Assembly: GCA_039927975.1 (NCBI GenBank)
Contig: JBDSTZ010000511.1
Coordinates: 1 to 7,335, forward strand
Source: JBDSTZ01 sp039927975
Lineage (GTDB): Bacteria > Pseudomonadota > Gammaproteobacteria > Burkholderiales > Burkholderiaceae_D
Direction: 5' to 3'
DNA length: 7,335 nt
The notes beneath the pieces are model-generated. The model searched no databases and was not told the origin of the DNA. It worked only from the letters and a program-made list of their open reading frames with translations. Below, in pieces: positions 1 to 6,298 of the stretch. Position 1 is the stretch's first letter, and every line of letters starts with the position of its first letter. Both the position numbers and the translations under genes were made by a program.

Positions 1-158
1 CCGAGCGCGCGTTCAAGAATCGCTTTCTTGAATTTGCGCATGACGGCGTCCACCGACTCGGCCGTCATTGGACCAGTTACAAGTTGGTCAAGCAAATCGG
101 ATGGGATTTCAGGGAGGGTGGCGTCAACGACGCCAATGTTCTTTTTTGTGCGTGGCAT
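1..158 (-). CDS. IS256-family transposase, N-terminal fragment (continues beyond left edge)
   Basis: This is the first 52 codons of a minus-strand gene that starts at the ATG complementary to 156-158 and is still open at position 1. The protein begins MPRTKKNIGVV, continues with IPSDLLDQLVTGPMTAESV and reaches FKKAILERAL at the edge. The order 'P-x-[ED]-LLDQL ... GPMTAE ... FKKAL-x-ERAL' is, from my knowledge of the family, the usual N-terminus of IS256/Mutator-type DDE transposases, where it is followed by a GELxxHLGY-like stretch. The DDE catalytic residues lie outside the window, so I cannot say whether the gene is intact. The upstream flank carries a probable terminal inverted repeat, which supports this being the start of a real element. 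The family call is by recollection of motifs, without a search. Confidence 0.8.
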   Translation of the reverse strand, partial: MPRTKKNIGVVDATLPEIPSDLLDQLVTGPMTAESVDAVMRKFKKAILERAL

Positions 159-195
159 ACATAGTCCTGTTAATTACCGACATGATATTCCCTAC

Positions 196-217
196 ACACA
201 AAATTTATGACAGTCTC
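196..217. repeat. Probable IS256-type terminal inverted repeat
   Basis: This 22-bp stretch contains the ACACAAAATTT core found near the ends of many IS256-family elements and lies 38 bp upstream of the transposase start. It includes the ATG at 207, the first in-frame ATG that could be proposed for rtcB. If the repeat assignment is right, that ATG belongs to the element and not to the native gene. The exact outer base is uncertain by a few nucleotides. Confidence 0.45.
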
Positions 218-224
218 AAGCAAA

Positions 225-1460
225 ATGAAAAACGAAAACTACGACGTCATGAATATTGAAGGCGGTCGTCACGTAAAAATGTGGACCCAGGGTGTGCCGG
301 TCGAGGACTCGGCGCGCCAGCAACTGGCCAACACGGCGAAAATGCCCTTCATCTACAAGCACCTGGCGGTCATGCCCGATGTCCACCTCGGTAAAGGCTC
401 GACCATCGGCACCGTGATTCCAACGCTGGGCGCGGTGATTCCGGCGGCGGTCGGTGTCGATATCGGTTGCGGCATGATGGCCGCCAAGACGACCTTGTCG
501 GCCAACGACCTGCCCGATAGCCTGTCCAAGCTGCGCAGCGCCATCGAGCGCGCGATCCCCCACGGTATGTCGCCAAAGACGCGCGGTTTCCGTGGCCGTG
601 ACGAAGGTTCGTGGAACACGCCGCCGGCGCCGGTCGATGCAGCGTGGGCGCAGTTGAAGGACGAGTTCGACGAGCTGTGCCTGAAAACGCCGAAGCTGAA
701 AAACACGAACAACCACCGTCATCTGGGTACGCTCGGTAGCGGCAACCACTTCGTCGAAGTCTGTCTCGATGAGGAAGGCTTCGTGTGGTTCATGCTGCAC
801 TCCGGTTCGCGCGGTGTCGGTAACGCCATCGGCACGATTTTTATCGAACTGGCCAAGCAGGATATGCGGCGCCACTTCATCAACCTGCCGGACCAGGACC
901 TGGCTTACCTGCCCGAAGGTACCGAGCATTACAACGATTATGTGAAGGCGGTGAGCTGGGCCCAGAAATTCGCGCGCACCAACCGCGAAGTGATGATGCA
1001 GAACCTGATCGCGGCGGTGCGCACGATTATCACCAAGCCGTTTGACACCCACGTCGAGGCGGTGAACTGTCACCACAACTACGTGCAGAAGGAACATCAC
1101 TTCGGCAAGGATGTGCTGGTCACCCGTAAAGGCGCTGTTTCGGCGCGGGCCGGTGAACTGGGTATTATCCCCGGCTCGATGGGCGCCAAGAGTTTCATCG
1201 TGCGCGGTAAAGGCAACGAGGATAGCTTCCACAGCTGCAGCCACGGCGCCGGCCGTACCATGAGCCGGACCGAGGCGAAACGGCGCTTTAATGTCGACGA
1301 TCACGCCAAGGCGACCGAAGGCGTGGAATGCCGCAAGGACGCCAATGTGATCGACGAGATCCCGATGGCGTACAAGGATATCGACGCCGTGATGCACGCC
1401 CAGCGCGACCTGGTGGAAGTGGTGCATACGCTCAAACAGGTGGTGTGCGTCAAAGGATGA
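225..1460 (+). CDS. rtcB: RtcB, 3'-phosphate/5'-hydroxyl RNA ligase
   Basis: RtcB joins RNA 2',3'-cyclic-phosphate or 3'-phosphate ends to 5'-hydroxyl ends using GTP and manganese. It acts in cytoplasmic RNA repair. The 411-residue product (E. coli RtcB is 408) aligns by eye with the E. coli protein over its whole length. Metal-binding residues are present: D79 and C82 in GVDIGCGM, H175 in GSGNHF, H192 in MLHSGSRG, and H283/H284 in NCHHNYV. The guanylylated histidine is H340 in CSHGAGR, and the C-terminus ends QVVCVKG as in E. coli. Three in-frame ATGs are candidates: 207, 225 and 249. I chose 225 because it gives the family's usual lead-in before the KMWTQGVPVE motif and because 207 appears to lie inside an IS terminal repeat. 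No good Shine-Dalgarno site precedes any of them. rtcA follows after 38 bp on the same strand, so the two probably form an operon. The usual sigma-54 activator gene rtcR is not seen here. Confidence 0.97.
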   Translation: MKNENYDVMNIEGGRHVKMWTQGVPVEDSARQQLANTAKMPFIYKHLAVMPDVHLGKGSTIGTVIPTLGAVIPAAVGVDIGCGMMAAKTTLSANDLPDSLSKLRSAIERAIPHGMSPKTRGFRGRDEGSWNTPPAPVDAAWAQLKDEFDELCLKTPKLKNTNNHRHLGTLGSGNHFVEVCLDEEGFVWFMLHSGSRGVGNAIGTIFIELAKQDMRRHFINLPDQDLAYLPEGTEHYNDYVKAVSWAQKFARTNREVMMQNLIAAVRTIITKPFDTHVEAVNCHHNYVQKEHHFGKDVLVTRKGAVSARAGELGIIPGSMGAKSFIVRGKGNEDSFHSCSHGAGRTMSRTEAKRRFNVDDHAKATEGVECRKDANVIDEIPMAYKDIDAVMHAQRDLVEVVHTLKQVVCVKG

Positions 1461-1498
1461 CGGCGCCGCTTGAAACAACAAGAAAGAAGAAAAGCAAA

Positions 1499-2518
1499 AT
1501 GATTGAATTGGATGGTTCCGTCGGCGAAGGCGGCGGACAAATTTTGCGCTCGACGCTGACCCTGTCGATGATCACCGGCCAGCCGTTCCGCATTACGCGG
1601 ATTCGCGCCGGACGGTCCAAGCCGGGACTGCTGCGCCAGCATCTGGTGGCGGTACTGGCTGCGGCAAAGGTCAGCAATGCGGCGGTATCGGGAGCGGAAC
1701 TTGGTTCGGCCTCGCTGACGTTTTCGCCGGGCCCGATCGTGGCGGGTGATTACGAATTCGCCATCGGCAGCGCCGGTAGCTGCACCCTGGTATTGCAGAC
1801 GCTGATTCCGGCCCTGCTGTTCGGCGCCGGCCGCTCGACCGTGCGTATCACTGGCGGCACGCACAATCCAATGGCGCCGCCGGCGCAGTTTCTGCAGCGT
1901 TCCTATGTGCCGCTGCTGGAGCGGATGGGCGCGCGCGTTGGTATTGAATTACTGCGTTTTGGTTTCTATCCGGCCGGTGGCGGCGTGGTGATGGCCACGG
2001 TCGAGCCATGCGCGCAGTGGCAGCATTTGGAATTGATGGAGCGCGGTGAACGCATCGGCGGATATGCGGAGAGCTTTGTGGCCGGCGTGCCCGGTGGTGT
2101 CGCCAGGCGCGAGCTGGAGTGCGTTGGTAGCGGCATGGGCTGGTCCGAAGACCAATTGCTCACGCGCGGTTTGCCGGCGGAACAAGGTCCAGGCAACGCG
2201 CTGTTGATCACGCTGGAATATGAACATGCGACCGAGGTGTTCGCCGGCTTTGGGGAGAAAATGGTGAAGGCCGAAATGGTGGCCGATAAAGCCTTGCAGG
2301 AAGCGCGGCGCTTTATCGCCTCCGGCGCGGCCGTGGGCGAGCACCTGGCCGATCAGTTGCTGCTGCCGCTGGCGCTGGCTGGCGGCGGCTGCTTCACCAC
2401 GGACAGAGTGTCGCAGCACGCGAGAACGAATGCCGAGGTCATCGCGCGGTTCATGCCGGTGCGGTTCATGTTCGAGCAGGAGGGGGCGCGCAGCCGGTGC
2501 AGGGTCGTCACAACTTGA
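1499..2518 (+). CDS. rtcA: RtcA, RNA 3'-terminal phosphate cyclase
   Basis: RtcA uses ATP to convert an RNA 3'-phosphate into a 2',3'-cyclic phosphate, via an adenylylated histidine. It supplies or restores ends that RtcB can handle. The 339-residue protein (E. coli about 338) begins MIELDGSVGEGGGQILRS, the family's signature N-terminus. It keeps RAGRSKPGLLRQHL (about 36-49), GSAGSCTLVLQT (about 90-101), GFYPAGGGVV (about 155-164) and the catalytic histidine H307 in SQHARTN. The chosen ATG matches the family N-terminus and has a purine-rich stretch (GAAAGAAG at 1482-1489) upstream. An alternative in-frame ATG at 1457 overlaps the rtcB stop as ATGA and would add 14 residues (MTAPLETTRKKKSK). 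It is less likely because family members lack this extension. Close spacing indicates co-transcription with rtcB. The coding region looks complete with no frameshift. Confidence 0.96.
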   Translation: MIELDGSVGEGGGQILRSTLTLSMITGQPFRITRIRAGRSKPGLLRQHLVAVLAAAKVSNAAVSGAELGSASLTFSPGPIVAGDYEFAIGSAGSCTLVLQTLIPALLFGAGRSTVRITGGTHNPMAPPAQFLQRSYVPLLERMGARVGIELLRFGFYPAGGGVVMATVEPCAQWQHLELMERGERIGGYAESFVAGVPGGVARRELECVGSGMGWSEDQLLTRGLPAEQGPGNALLITLEYEHATEVFAGFGEKMVKAEMVADKALQEARRFIASGAAVGEHLADQLLLPLALAGGGCFTTDRVSQHARTNAEVIARFMPVRFMFEQEGARSRCRVVTT

Positions 2519-2619
2519 TTTCTGACCAGTGCCATCGCCTTTTTTTGCGGGCCCCTCTGAGGGAGCGCAGTTCCTCCCAGGACGTGATGAACACGCGCAA
2601 CGAGATAGTTGCTGGTTCC

Positions 2620-2639
2620 TGTAGCACGGGCGTGCTACA
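2620..2639. promoter_or_regulatory. Palindromic operator of the toxin-antitoxin module
   Basis: The sequence is TGTAGCACG-GG-CGTGCTACA, a perfect 9-bp inverted repeat around a 2-bp centre, 25 bp upstream of the antitoxin start. Palindromes containing GTAGCAC/GTGCTAC-like arms upstream of ribbon-helix-helix antitoxin genes are commonly bound by the antitoxin, alone or with toxin, to repress its own operon. A second small palindrome, ATCTAGAT (2639-2646), overlaps the right edge by one base. A -35-like TTGCTG lies at 2609-2614, but no clear -10 could be fixed, so the promoter is presumed to overlap the operator. The palindrome is seen directly; its role as an autoregulatory operator is inferred. 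It is not followed by a T run, so it is not a terminator. Confidence 0.7.
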
Positions 2640-2652
2640 TCTAGATATGTGG

Positions 2653-2660
2653 ACGGAGGT
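2653..2660 (+). promoter_or_regulatory. Strong Shine-Dalgarno site fixing the antitoxin start
   Basis: ACGGAGGT lies 4 nt before the ATG at 2665. It selects this start over the upstream in-frame ATGs at 2497, 2587 and 2647, which would read through the operator palindrome and extend the protein N-terminally by sequence unlike any ribbon-helix-helix protein. Confidence 0.8.
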
Positions 2661-2664
2661 TCTG

Positions 2665-2952
2665 ATGACAACTACTATTACAATTCGCTTGCCCGAAGAT
2701 CTAAAAGCGCGAATTTCAAGCGCAGCCGAACGAGCGGGAAAGACAACACATAGGTTTATCCTTGAGGCGATTGCTGAGAAGGCTGCGCTTGAGGAGGCGC
2801 GCGCCGGTTTCACCGAGGAGGCTGACGCGAGGTTCGCGGAAATGCTGGCAACCGGAAATGCGATTCCATGGTTTGAGGTGCGTGACTATCTCATGGCCCA
2901 TGTCGAAGGAAAACACGTTCAACGCCCGGTCGCCAAGAAGCATTTCAAATGA
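2665..2952 (+). CDS. CopG/ParD-like ribbon-helix-helix antitoxin
   Basis: This 95-residue protein is probably the antitoxin of a type II toxin-antitoxin pair and its own repressor. Residues 3-11 (TTITIRLPE) form the DNA-contacting beta strand of a ribbon-helix-helix fold. Two helices follow: DLKARISSAAERAGK (about 12-26) and THRFILEAIAEKAALEEAR (about 28-46). The C-terminal half (FTEEADARFAEML, IPWFEVRDYLMAH, then a basic VQRPVAKKHFK tail) fits the toxin-wrapping segment seen in this antitoxin group. The gene has its own operator and a strong ribosome site. Its stop codon lies 1 nt before the start of the toxin remnant, the tight arrangement expected for such a pair. The reading frame is intact, while its partner is broken, so it is probably an orphan today. 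The base composition is less G/C-rich than the flanking operons, consistent with acquisition by transfer. Family call by motif; exact subfamily not established. Confidence 0.88.
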   Translation: MTTTITIRLPEDLKARISSAAERAGKTTHRFILEAIAEKAALEEARAGFTEEADARFAEMLATGNAIPWFEVRDYLMAHVEGKHVQRPVAKKHFK

Positions 2953-2953
2953 A

Positions 2954-3104
2954 ATGATCCCTGTCCACCTGACTTCGGGAGCGTTGGACGACTGGATCGA
3001 ATTCTCCAATTCCAAGCGCAACATCAGCTCCCTGTTGCCGGGACACGCGTCGCTGAAATCATCCAAGCGCGAAGGTAGCCGGCTGCGTTCCCTATCCAGC
3101 AATC
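2954..3104 (+). pseudogene. Frameshifted and truncated ParE/RelE-like toxin remnant
   Basis: The ATG at 2954 opens MIPVHLTSGALDD, which resembles the first strand and start of helix 1 of ParE/RelE-superfamily toxins. From 2992 the recognisable protein continues in another frame as LDRILQFQAQHQLPVAG followed by TRVAEIIQAR, until a TAG at 3076. Joining the two frames at GACGAC/CTGGAT restores a continuous helix 1-loop-helix 2, so about one base (a C) was probably lost near 2992. A third frame gives YPAI (3093-3104), vaguely like the next conserved segment, but this is weak. Family toxins are usually about 90-110 residues; only about 40-50 are recognisable here, and the rest is missing where the oppositely oriented molybdoenzyme operon ends. 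The unshifted frame reads on to 3127 as an unrelated-looking 57-residue peptide overlapping that neighbour. The toxin is therefore inferred to be inactive. Confidence 0.68.
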
Positions 3105-5300
3105 TCACACCAGCTTGTCCAGCGTGATCGGCAAATCCCGAATCCGCTTGCCGGTCGCGTGATACACCGCGTTCGCCAGCGCCGCCGCCACGCCGACGAT
3201 CCCGATCTCGCCGATCCCCTTGGCGCCCAGCACATTGATCTGCTTGTCCTCTTCCTCGACCACCGTGACGTCGATCTGTCCGATATCGGCATTGACCGGC
3301 ACATGGTAATCGGCCAGGTTGGCGTTGAGCGCGCGGCCGGTGCGCGGGTCGATCTCGGTTTTCTCCATCAAGCCCATGCCAAGTCCCCAGATGATGCCGC
3401 CCATCAGCTGGCTGTGGCCAGTCTTCTGGTTCATCAAGCGGCCCACGCCGTAAGCGCCGACCACGCGTGGCACGCGTATCGTTCCCAGGTCAGGATCGAC
3501 GCGCACCTCCACAAACACGGCGCCAAACGAGTGCATGGAGAACTGCTTTTTCTCGTCACCGGGCGCGGCGCTGCTGTCGGCCTGCACCGGCTGGCCGCCA
3601 TGGCGCGCAATCACGCTGACCATCAGTTCGCGCCGCGCAGGATCGCCGCGCAGCGTCAGCCAGCCATTGTCGGCCACGATGTCGGCGGCCGTCGCACCGC
3701 GCAGCGGCGAAGCGGCGTCGGTAATCGCCATCGCGATCAGCTTGTCGCGCGCGGCCACCGCGGCGGCGTGCACGGCGGGGCCGACACTGGCCACCGTCAT
3801 GGAGCCGCCCGACACCGGCGCCTGCGGCATGTCGGTGTCGCCCAGCTCGAACCGTACTTTGCCCACCGGCAGGCCAAGCGCTTCGGCGGCGATCTGCGTC
3901 ATGACGGTGTACGTGCCTGTCCCCAGATCATGCGTGCCGCTGCGCACCACCGCCGTGCCGTCCGCCGAGATGGTCGCCGATGCCTTGGCGCCCATCCGGT
4001 TGGCCGGATAGGTCGCCGTCGCCATGCCCCAGCCCACCAGCATCCGGCCTTCCCGCATCGAACGCGGCTGCGGATTGCGGCGTTCCCAGCCGAACCGCTT
4101 GGCGCCGACCTTGTAGCATTCGCCCAGGGACTTGCTCGACCACGGCAGATTACTTTCCCCATCCTTTTCGGCATAATTGCGCAGCCGCAGTTGCACCGGA
4201 TCGATCTTGGTGGCGTAAGCCAGTTCATCGAGCGCGGATTCGAGCGCGAAACTGCCGCTCGCCTCGCCCGGCGCACGCATATAAGTCGGCACGCCGAGAT
4301 TCAAGGTCGCCAGCCGGTGCGTTGTTTGCACGCTCTCGGCCTCGTAGAGCGAGCGCGTGAGCATGCCGCAGGTTTCGGTAAAGTCGTCCAGGAAGGCGGT
4401 GCTGGCCATCGTGTCGTGGATCACCGCGCCCAGCTTGCCGTCGGCGCCGCAGCCCAGGCGCAAGCGCTGCTCCGTCATCGGCCGCGCGCCCACCGGGCCG
4501 AACATCTGTGTCCTGTCGAGCGCCAGCTTGACCGGGCGCCCGCTCACCCGCGCCGCCAGCGCCGCCAGCATGACGTGCGACCATGTGTTGCCTTTTGACC
4601 CGAAGCCGCCGCCGACGAACGGGCACAGCACATGCACGTTCTCGGGCGCGATACCGAAGGTGGCGGCGGCCGTCTTGCGCACGCCGCTCACATTCTGGGT
4701 CGAATCGTAGAGCGTTAGCCGGTCGGCGTCCCATGCGGCAATGGTGGCGTGGGGCTCCATCGGATTGTGATTTTCGAGCGGCGTGGTGTACACCGTGTCG
4801 GTCCGCGTCGCCGCCCGCGTCATGGCGCCGGCCACATTGCCCCGGCTCGAGTCGGGCGACTTGCCGTACTGGCTGGCCGGCTTGCGCGGATTGCGCTTGG
4901 CCTGCTTGAAGCTCAGCACCGGCGTCTTGGCCGCGTAGCGCACTTGCACGTGCCGCGCCGCATCCTGCGCTTGTTCCAGCGTGTCAGCCACCACCACGGC
5001 GATCGGCTGGCCGTTGTAGTGAACAATGTCGTCTTGCAGAACGCTCAATCGCGATCCGCCAGCCCGCTTGTCCTGCTTTGGCAGGCGTGGCGCGTTGTGC
5101 GGCGTGATCACGGCCAGCACGCCGCGCATCGCGCCGGCCTGGGCGCTGTCGATCGAGGTGACTCTGCCGCTCGGAATAGTGCTCGTCACGATGACCGCGT
5201 AGGCCATGCGCGGCAGCGCGTGTTCGGCGGAAAACTTGGCGCCGCCTGTCACTTTCAGGCGACCATCCGTCCGATCGATGCCTTGTCCGATGATGCTCAT
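3105..5300 (-). CDS. paoC: Aldehyde oxidoreductase, large molybdopterin-binding subunit (PaoC-like)
   Basis: This is the catalytic subunit of a xanthine dehydrogenase-family enzyme. It oxidises a substrate, probably aldehydes to carboxylic acids, at a molybdenum centre. The 731-residue length matches E. coli PaoC (732). It starts MSIIGQGIDRTDGRLKVTG, the usual small a/b-hammerhead opening. Motifs follow in family order: MEPHATIAAW (about 181-190), the cofactor motif GGGFGSK (about 230-236), MRAPGEASG (about 341-349) and, near the C-terminus, GAKGIGEIGI with the presumed catalytic base Glu698. The end (RIRDLPITLDKLV) also resembles PaoC. The start at 5300 overlaps the upstream gene by 4 bp (ATGA) and has GGGAGG 6 nt upstream, indicating translational coupling. 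Similarity to PaoABC suggests a molybdopterin cytosine dinucleotide cofactor, but this is inference. The subunit lacks its own signal and would be exported with PaoA. Specificity cannot be read from sequence; isoquinoline oxidoreductase-like activity is an alternative but less likely. Confidence 0.93.
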   Translation of the reverse strand: MSIIGQGIDRTDGRLKVTGGAKFSAEHALPRMAYAVIVTSTIPSGRVTSIDSAQAGAMRGVLAVITPHNAPRLPKQDKRAGGSRLSVLQDDIVHYNGQPIAVVVADTLEQAQDAARHVQVRYAAKTPVLSFKQAKRNPRKPASQYGKSPDSSRGNVAGAMTRAATRTDTVYTTPLENHNPMEPHATIAAWDADRLTLYDSTQNVSGVRKTAAATFGIAPENVHVLCPFVGGGFGSKGNTWSHVMLAALAARVSGRPVKLALDRTQMFGPVGARPMTEQRLRLGCGADGKLGAVIHDTMASTAFLDDFTETCGMLTRSLYEAESVQTTHRLATLNLGVPTYMRAPGEASGSFALESALDELAYATKIDPVQLRLRNYAEKDGESNLPWSSKSLGECYKVGAKRFGWERRNPQPRSMREGRMLVGWGMATATYPANRMGAKASATISADGTAVVRSGTHDLGTGTYTVMTQIAAEALGLPVGKVRFELGDTDMPQAPVSGGSMTVASVGPAVHAAAVAARDKLIAMAITDAASPLRGATAADIVADNGWLTLRGDPARRELMVSVIARHGGQPVQADSSAAPGDEKKQFSMHSFGAVFVEVRVDPDLGTIRVPRVVGAYGVGRLMNQKTGHSQLMGGIIWGLGMGLMEKTEIDPRTGRALNANLADYHVPVNADIGQIDVTVVEEEDKQINVLGAKGIGEIGIVGVAAALANAVYHATGKRIRDLPITLDKLV

Positions 5301-6283
5301 GCCTGGCCTCCCGCCACCATCAGCGCGCGGACGATCGCGCGTTGCGCCAGTTCTATTTTGAAGCGGTTGTCCTTCAAGCCATGGGCGCCCGCGACGGCGA
5401 GCGCGGCGGCCTTGCGGCAAGTCTCGGCCGTCAGCGGCTGGCCAGCCAGCGCCGCCTCTGCGGCGGGCGCGCGCCACGGCTTGTGCGCCACTCCGCCCAG
5501 CGCGATGCGGGCCTTGCCGATTTTGCCGTCCTGCATATCGAGCGCCGCGCCGACCGACACGAGGGCGAAGGCGAAGCTGGCGCGGTCGCGCACCTTCAGG
5601 TAGTGCGCGTGCAGGGCGAACGGCGAGGCCGGCAGGTCGACCGCGGTGATCATTTCGCCGGGCAGCAACTGGGTGTCGATCTGCGGGGTCTGGCCGGGCA
5701 GCCGGTGAAAATGGCCAATCGGGATCATCCGGTCGCCTCTCGGCGAGGCCACCACGATGATGGCGTCGAGCGCGGCGAGCGCGACGTTCATGTCGGACGG
5801 GTTAACGGCCACGCAGCTCTCGCTGGCGCCGAGGATGGCGTGGACCCGGTTGTAACCCTGGCGCGCTCCGCAGCCCGAGCCCGGCGCGCGCTTGTTGCAC
5901 ATGTCGAAGGCCGGATCGGTGAAGTAGGGGCAGCGCGTGCGCTGCATCAGGTTGCCGCCGATGGTCGCCATATTGCGCAACTGCGGCGAGGCCCCGGCCA
6001 GCAGCGCTTGCGACAGCAGCGGATAGCGCTGGCGAATCAATGGATGGTTGGCGGTATCGCTGTTGCGGGCCAGCGCGCCGATGCGCACGCCGCCGTCGTT
6101 TGCCTCGGTGATCTGGTCCAGTCCGATATGCGTGATGTCGACCAGGCGCGCGGGATGCTCGACATCGGCTTTCATCAGGTCGAGCAGGTTGGTGCCGCCG
6201 CCGATCAGCCGCGCGCCAGGTTGCTGGGCCAGCCGGAGCGCATGCGCCGCGTCGGTGGCTCTATCGTAAAAGAATGATTGCAT
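5297..6283 (-). CDS. paoB: Aldehyde oxidoreductase, FAD-binding subunit with 4Fe-4S motif (PaoB-like)
   Basis: This 328-residue subunit (E. coli PaoB is about 318) carries FAD and accepts electrons from the 2Fe-2S clusters. RLIGGGTNLLDLMK (about 25-38) and the ATIGGNLMQRTRCPYF region (about 106-121) are flavin-binding segments of the CO dehydrogenase FAD fold. Cysteines C118 (RTRCPYF), C129 (CNKR), C138 (PGSGC) and C157 (SESC) match the extra cysteines that hold a 4Fe-4S cluster in E. coli PaoB, a feature absent from ordinary xanthine dehydrogenase FAD subunits. KVRDRASFAFALVSV (about 230-244) and GGVAHKPWR (about 263-271) are conserved C-terminal features. It starts 15 bp after the small-subunit stop with only a weak GGGGG ribosome site, and overlaps paoC by 4 bp. 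Confidence 0.94.
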   Translation of the reverse strand: MQSFFYDRATDAAHALRLAQQPGARLIGGGTNLLDLMKADVEHPARLVDITHIGLDQITEANDGGVRIGALARNSDTANHPLIRQRYPLLSQALLAGASPQLRNMATIGGNLMQRTRCPYFTDPAFDMCNKRAPGSGCGARQGYNRVHAILGASESCVAVNPSDMNVALAALDAIIVVASPRGDRMIPIGHFHRLPGQTPQIDTQLLPGEMITAVDLPASPFALHAHYLKVRDRASFAFALVSVGAALDMQDGKIGKARIALGGVAHKPWRAPAAEAALAGQPLTAETCRKAAALAVAGAHGLKDNRFKIELAQRAIVRALMVAGGQA

Positions 6284-6298
6284 GAGTGGCCCCCGCAG

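Larger units (their letters stand above)
1..217 (-). mobile_element. End of an IS256-family insertion sequence
   Basis: The transposase start plus about 59 bp of upstream sequence form the end of an insertion sequence whose remainder lies left of the window. The right boundary is inferred at about 217. Read on the minus strand, the sequence from there starts GAGACTGTCATAAATTTTGT. An ATTTTGTGT core next to a short G-rich or purine-rich tip is typical of IS256-family ends. IS256 elements usually make 8-9 bp target duplications, which here would be about 218-226. The matching copy cannot be checked because the other end is not visible. Confidence 0.5.

Noticed and set aside
216..1481. Long minus-strand open frame (421 codons) opposite rtcB
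   Set aside because: It is antisense to a fully conserved rtcB and has a His/Arg/Val-rich composition typical of a shadow of GC-rich coding DNA, with no recognisable motif.
1457..1498. Upstream rtcA start overlapping the rtcB stop as ATGA
   Set aside because: It adds 14 basic and polar residues not found in the family, whereas the ATG at 1499 gives the standard N-terminus with a purine-rich stretch before it; it remains possible but less likely.
2519..2600. Possible rho-independent terminator after rtcA (T run at 2540-2546 and CCCTCTGAGGG at 2552-2564)
   Set aside because: The T run has no stable stem directly before it, and the CCCT-CTG-AGGG hairpin is only 4 bp and is not followed by T residues.
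3159..4598. Long plus-strand open frame (479 codons) opposite the paoC-like gene
   Set aside because: It is an Arg/His/Ala-rich shadow frame; the minus-strand frame carries clear molybdoenzyme motifs, operon overlaps and a ribosome site.
5342..6277. Plus-strand open frame (311 codons) opposite the paoB-like gene
   Set aside because: It is a composition shadow of a well-supported FAD subunit; no domain or ribosome site seen.
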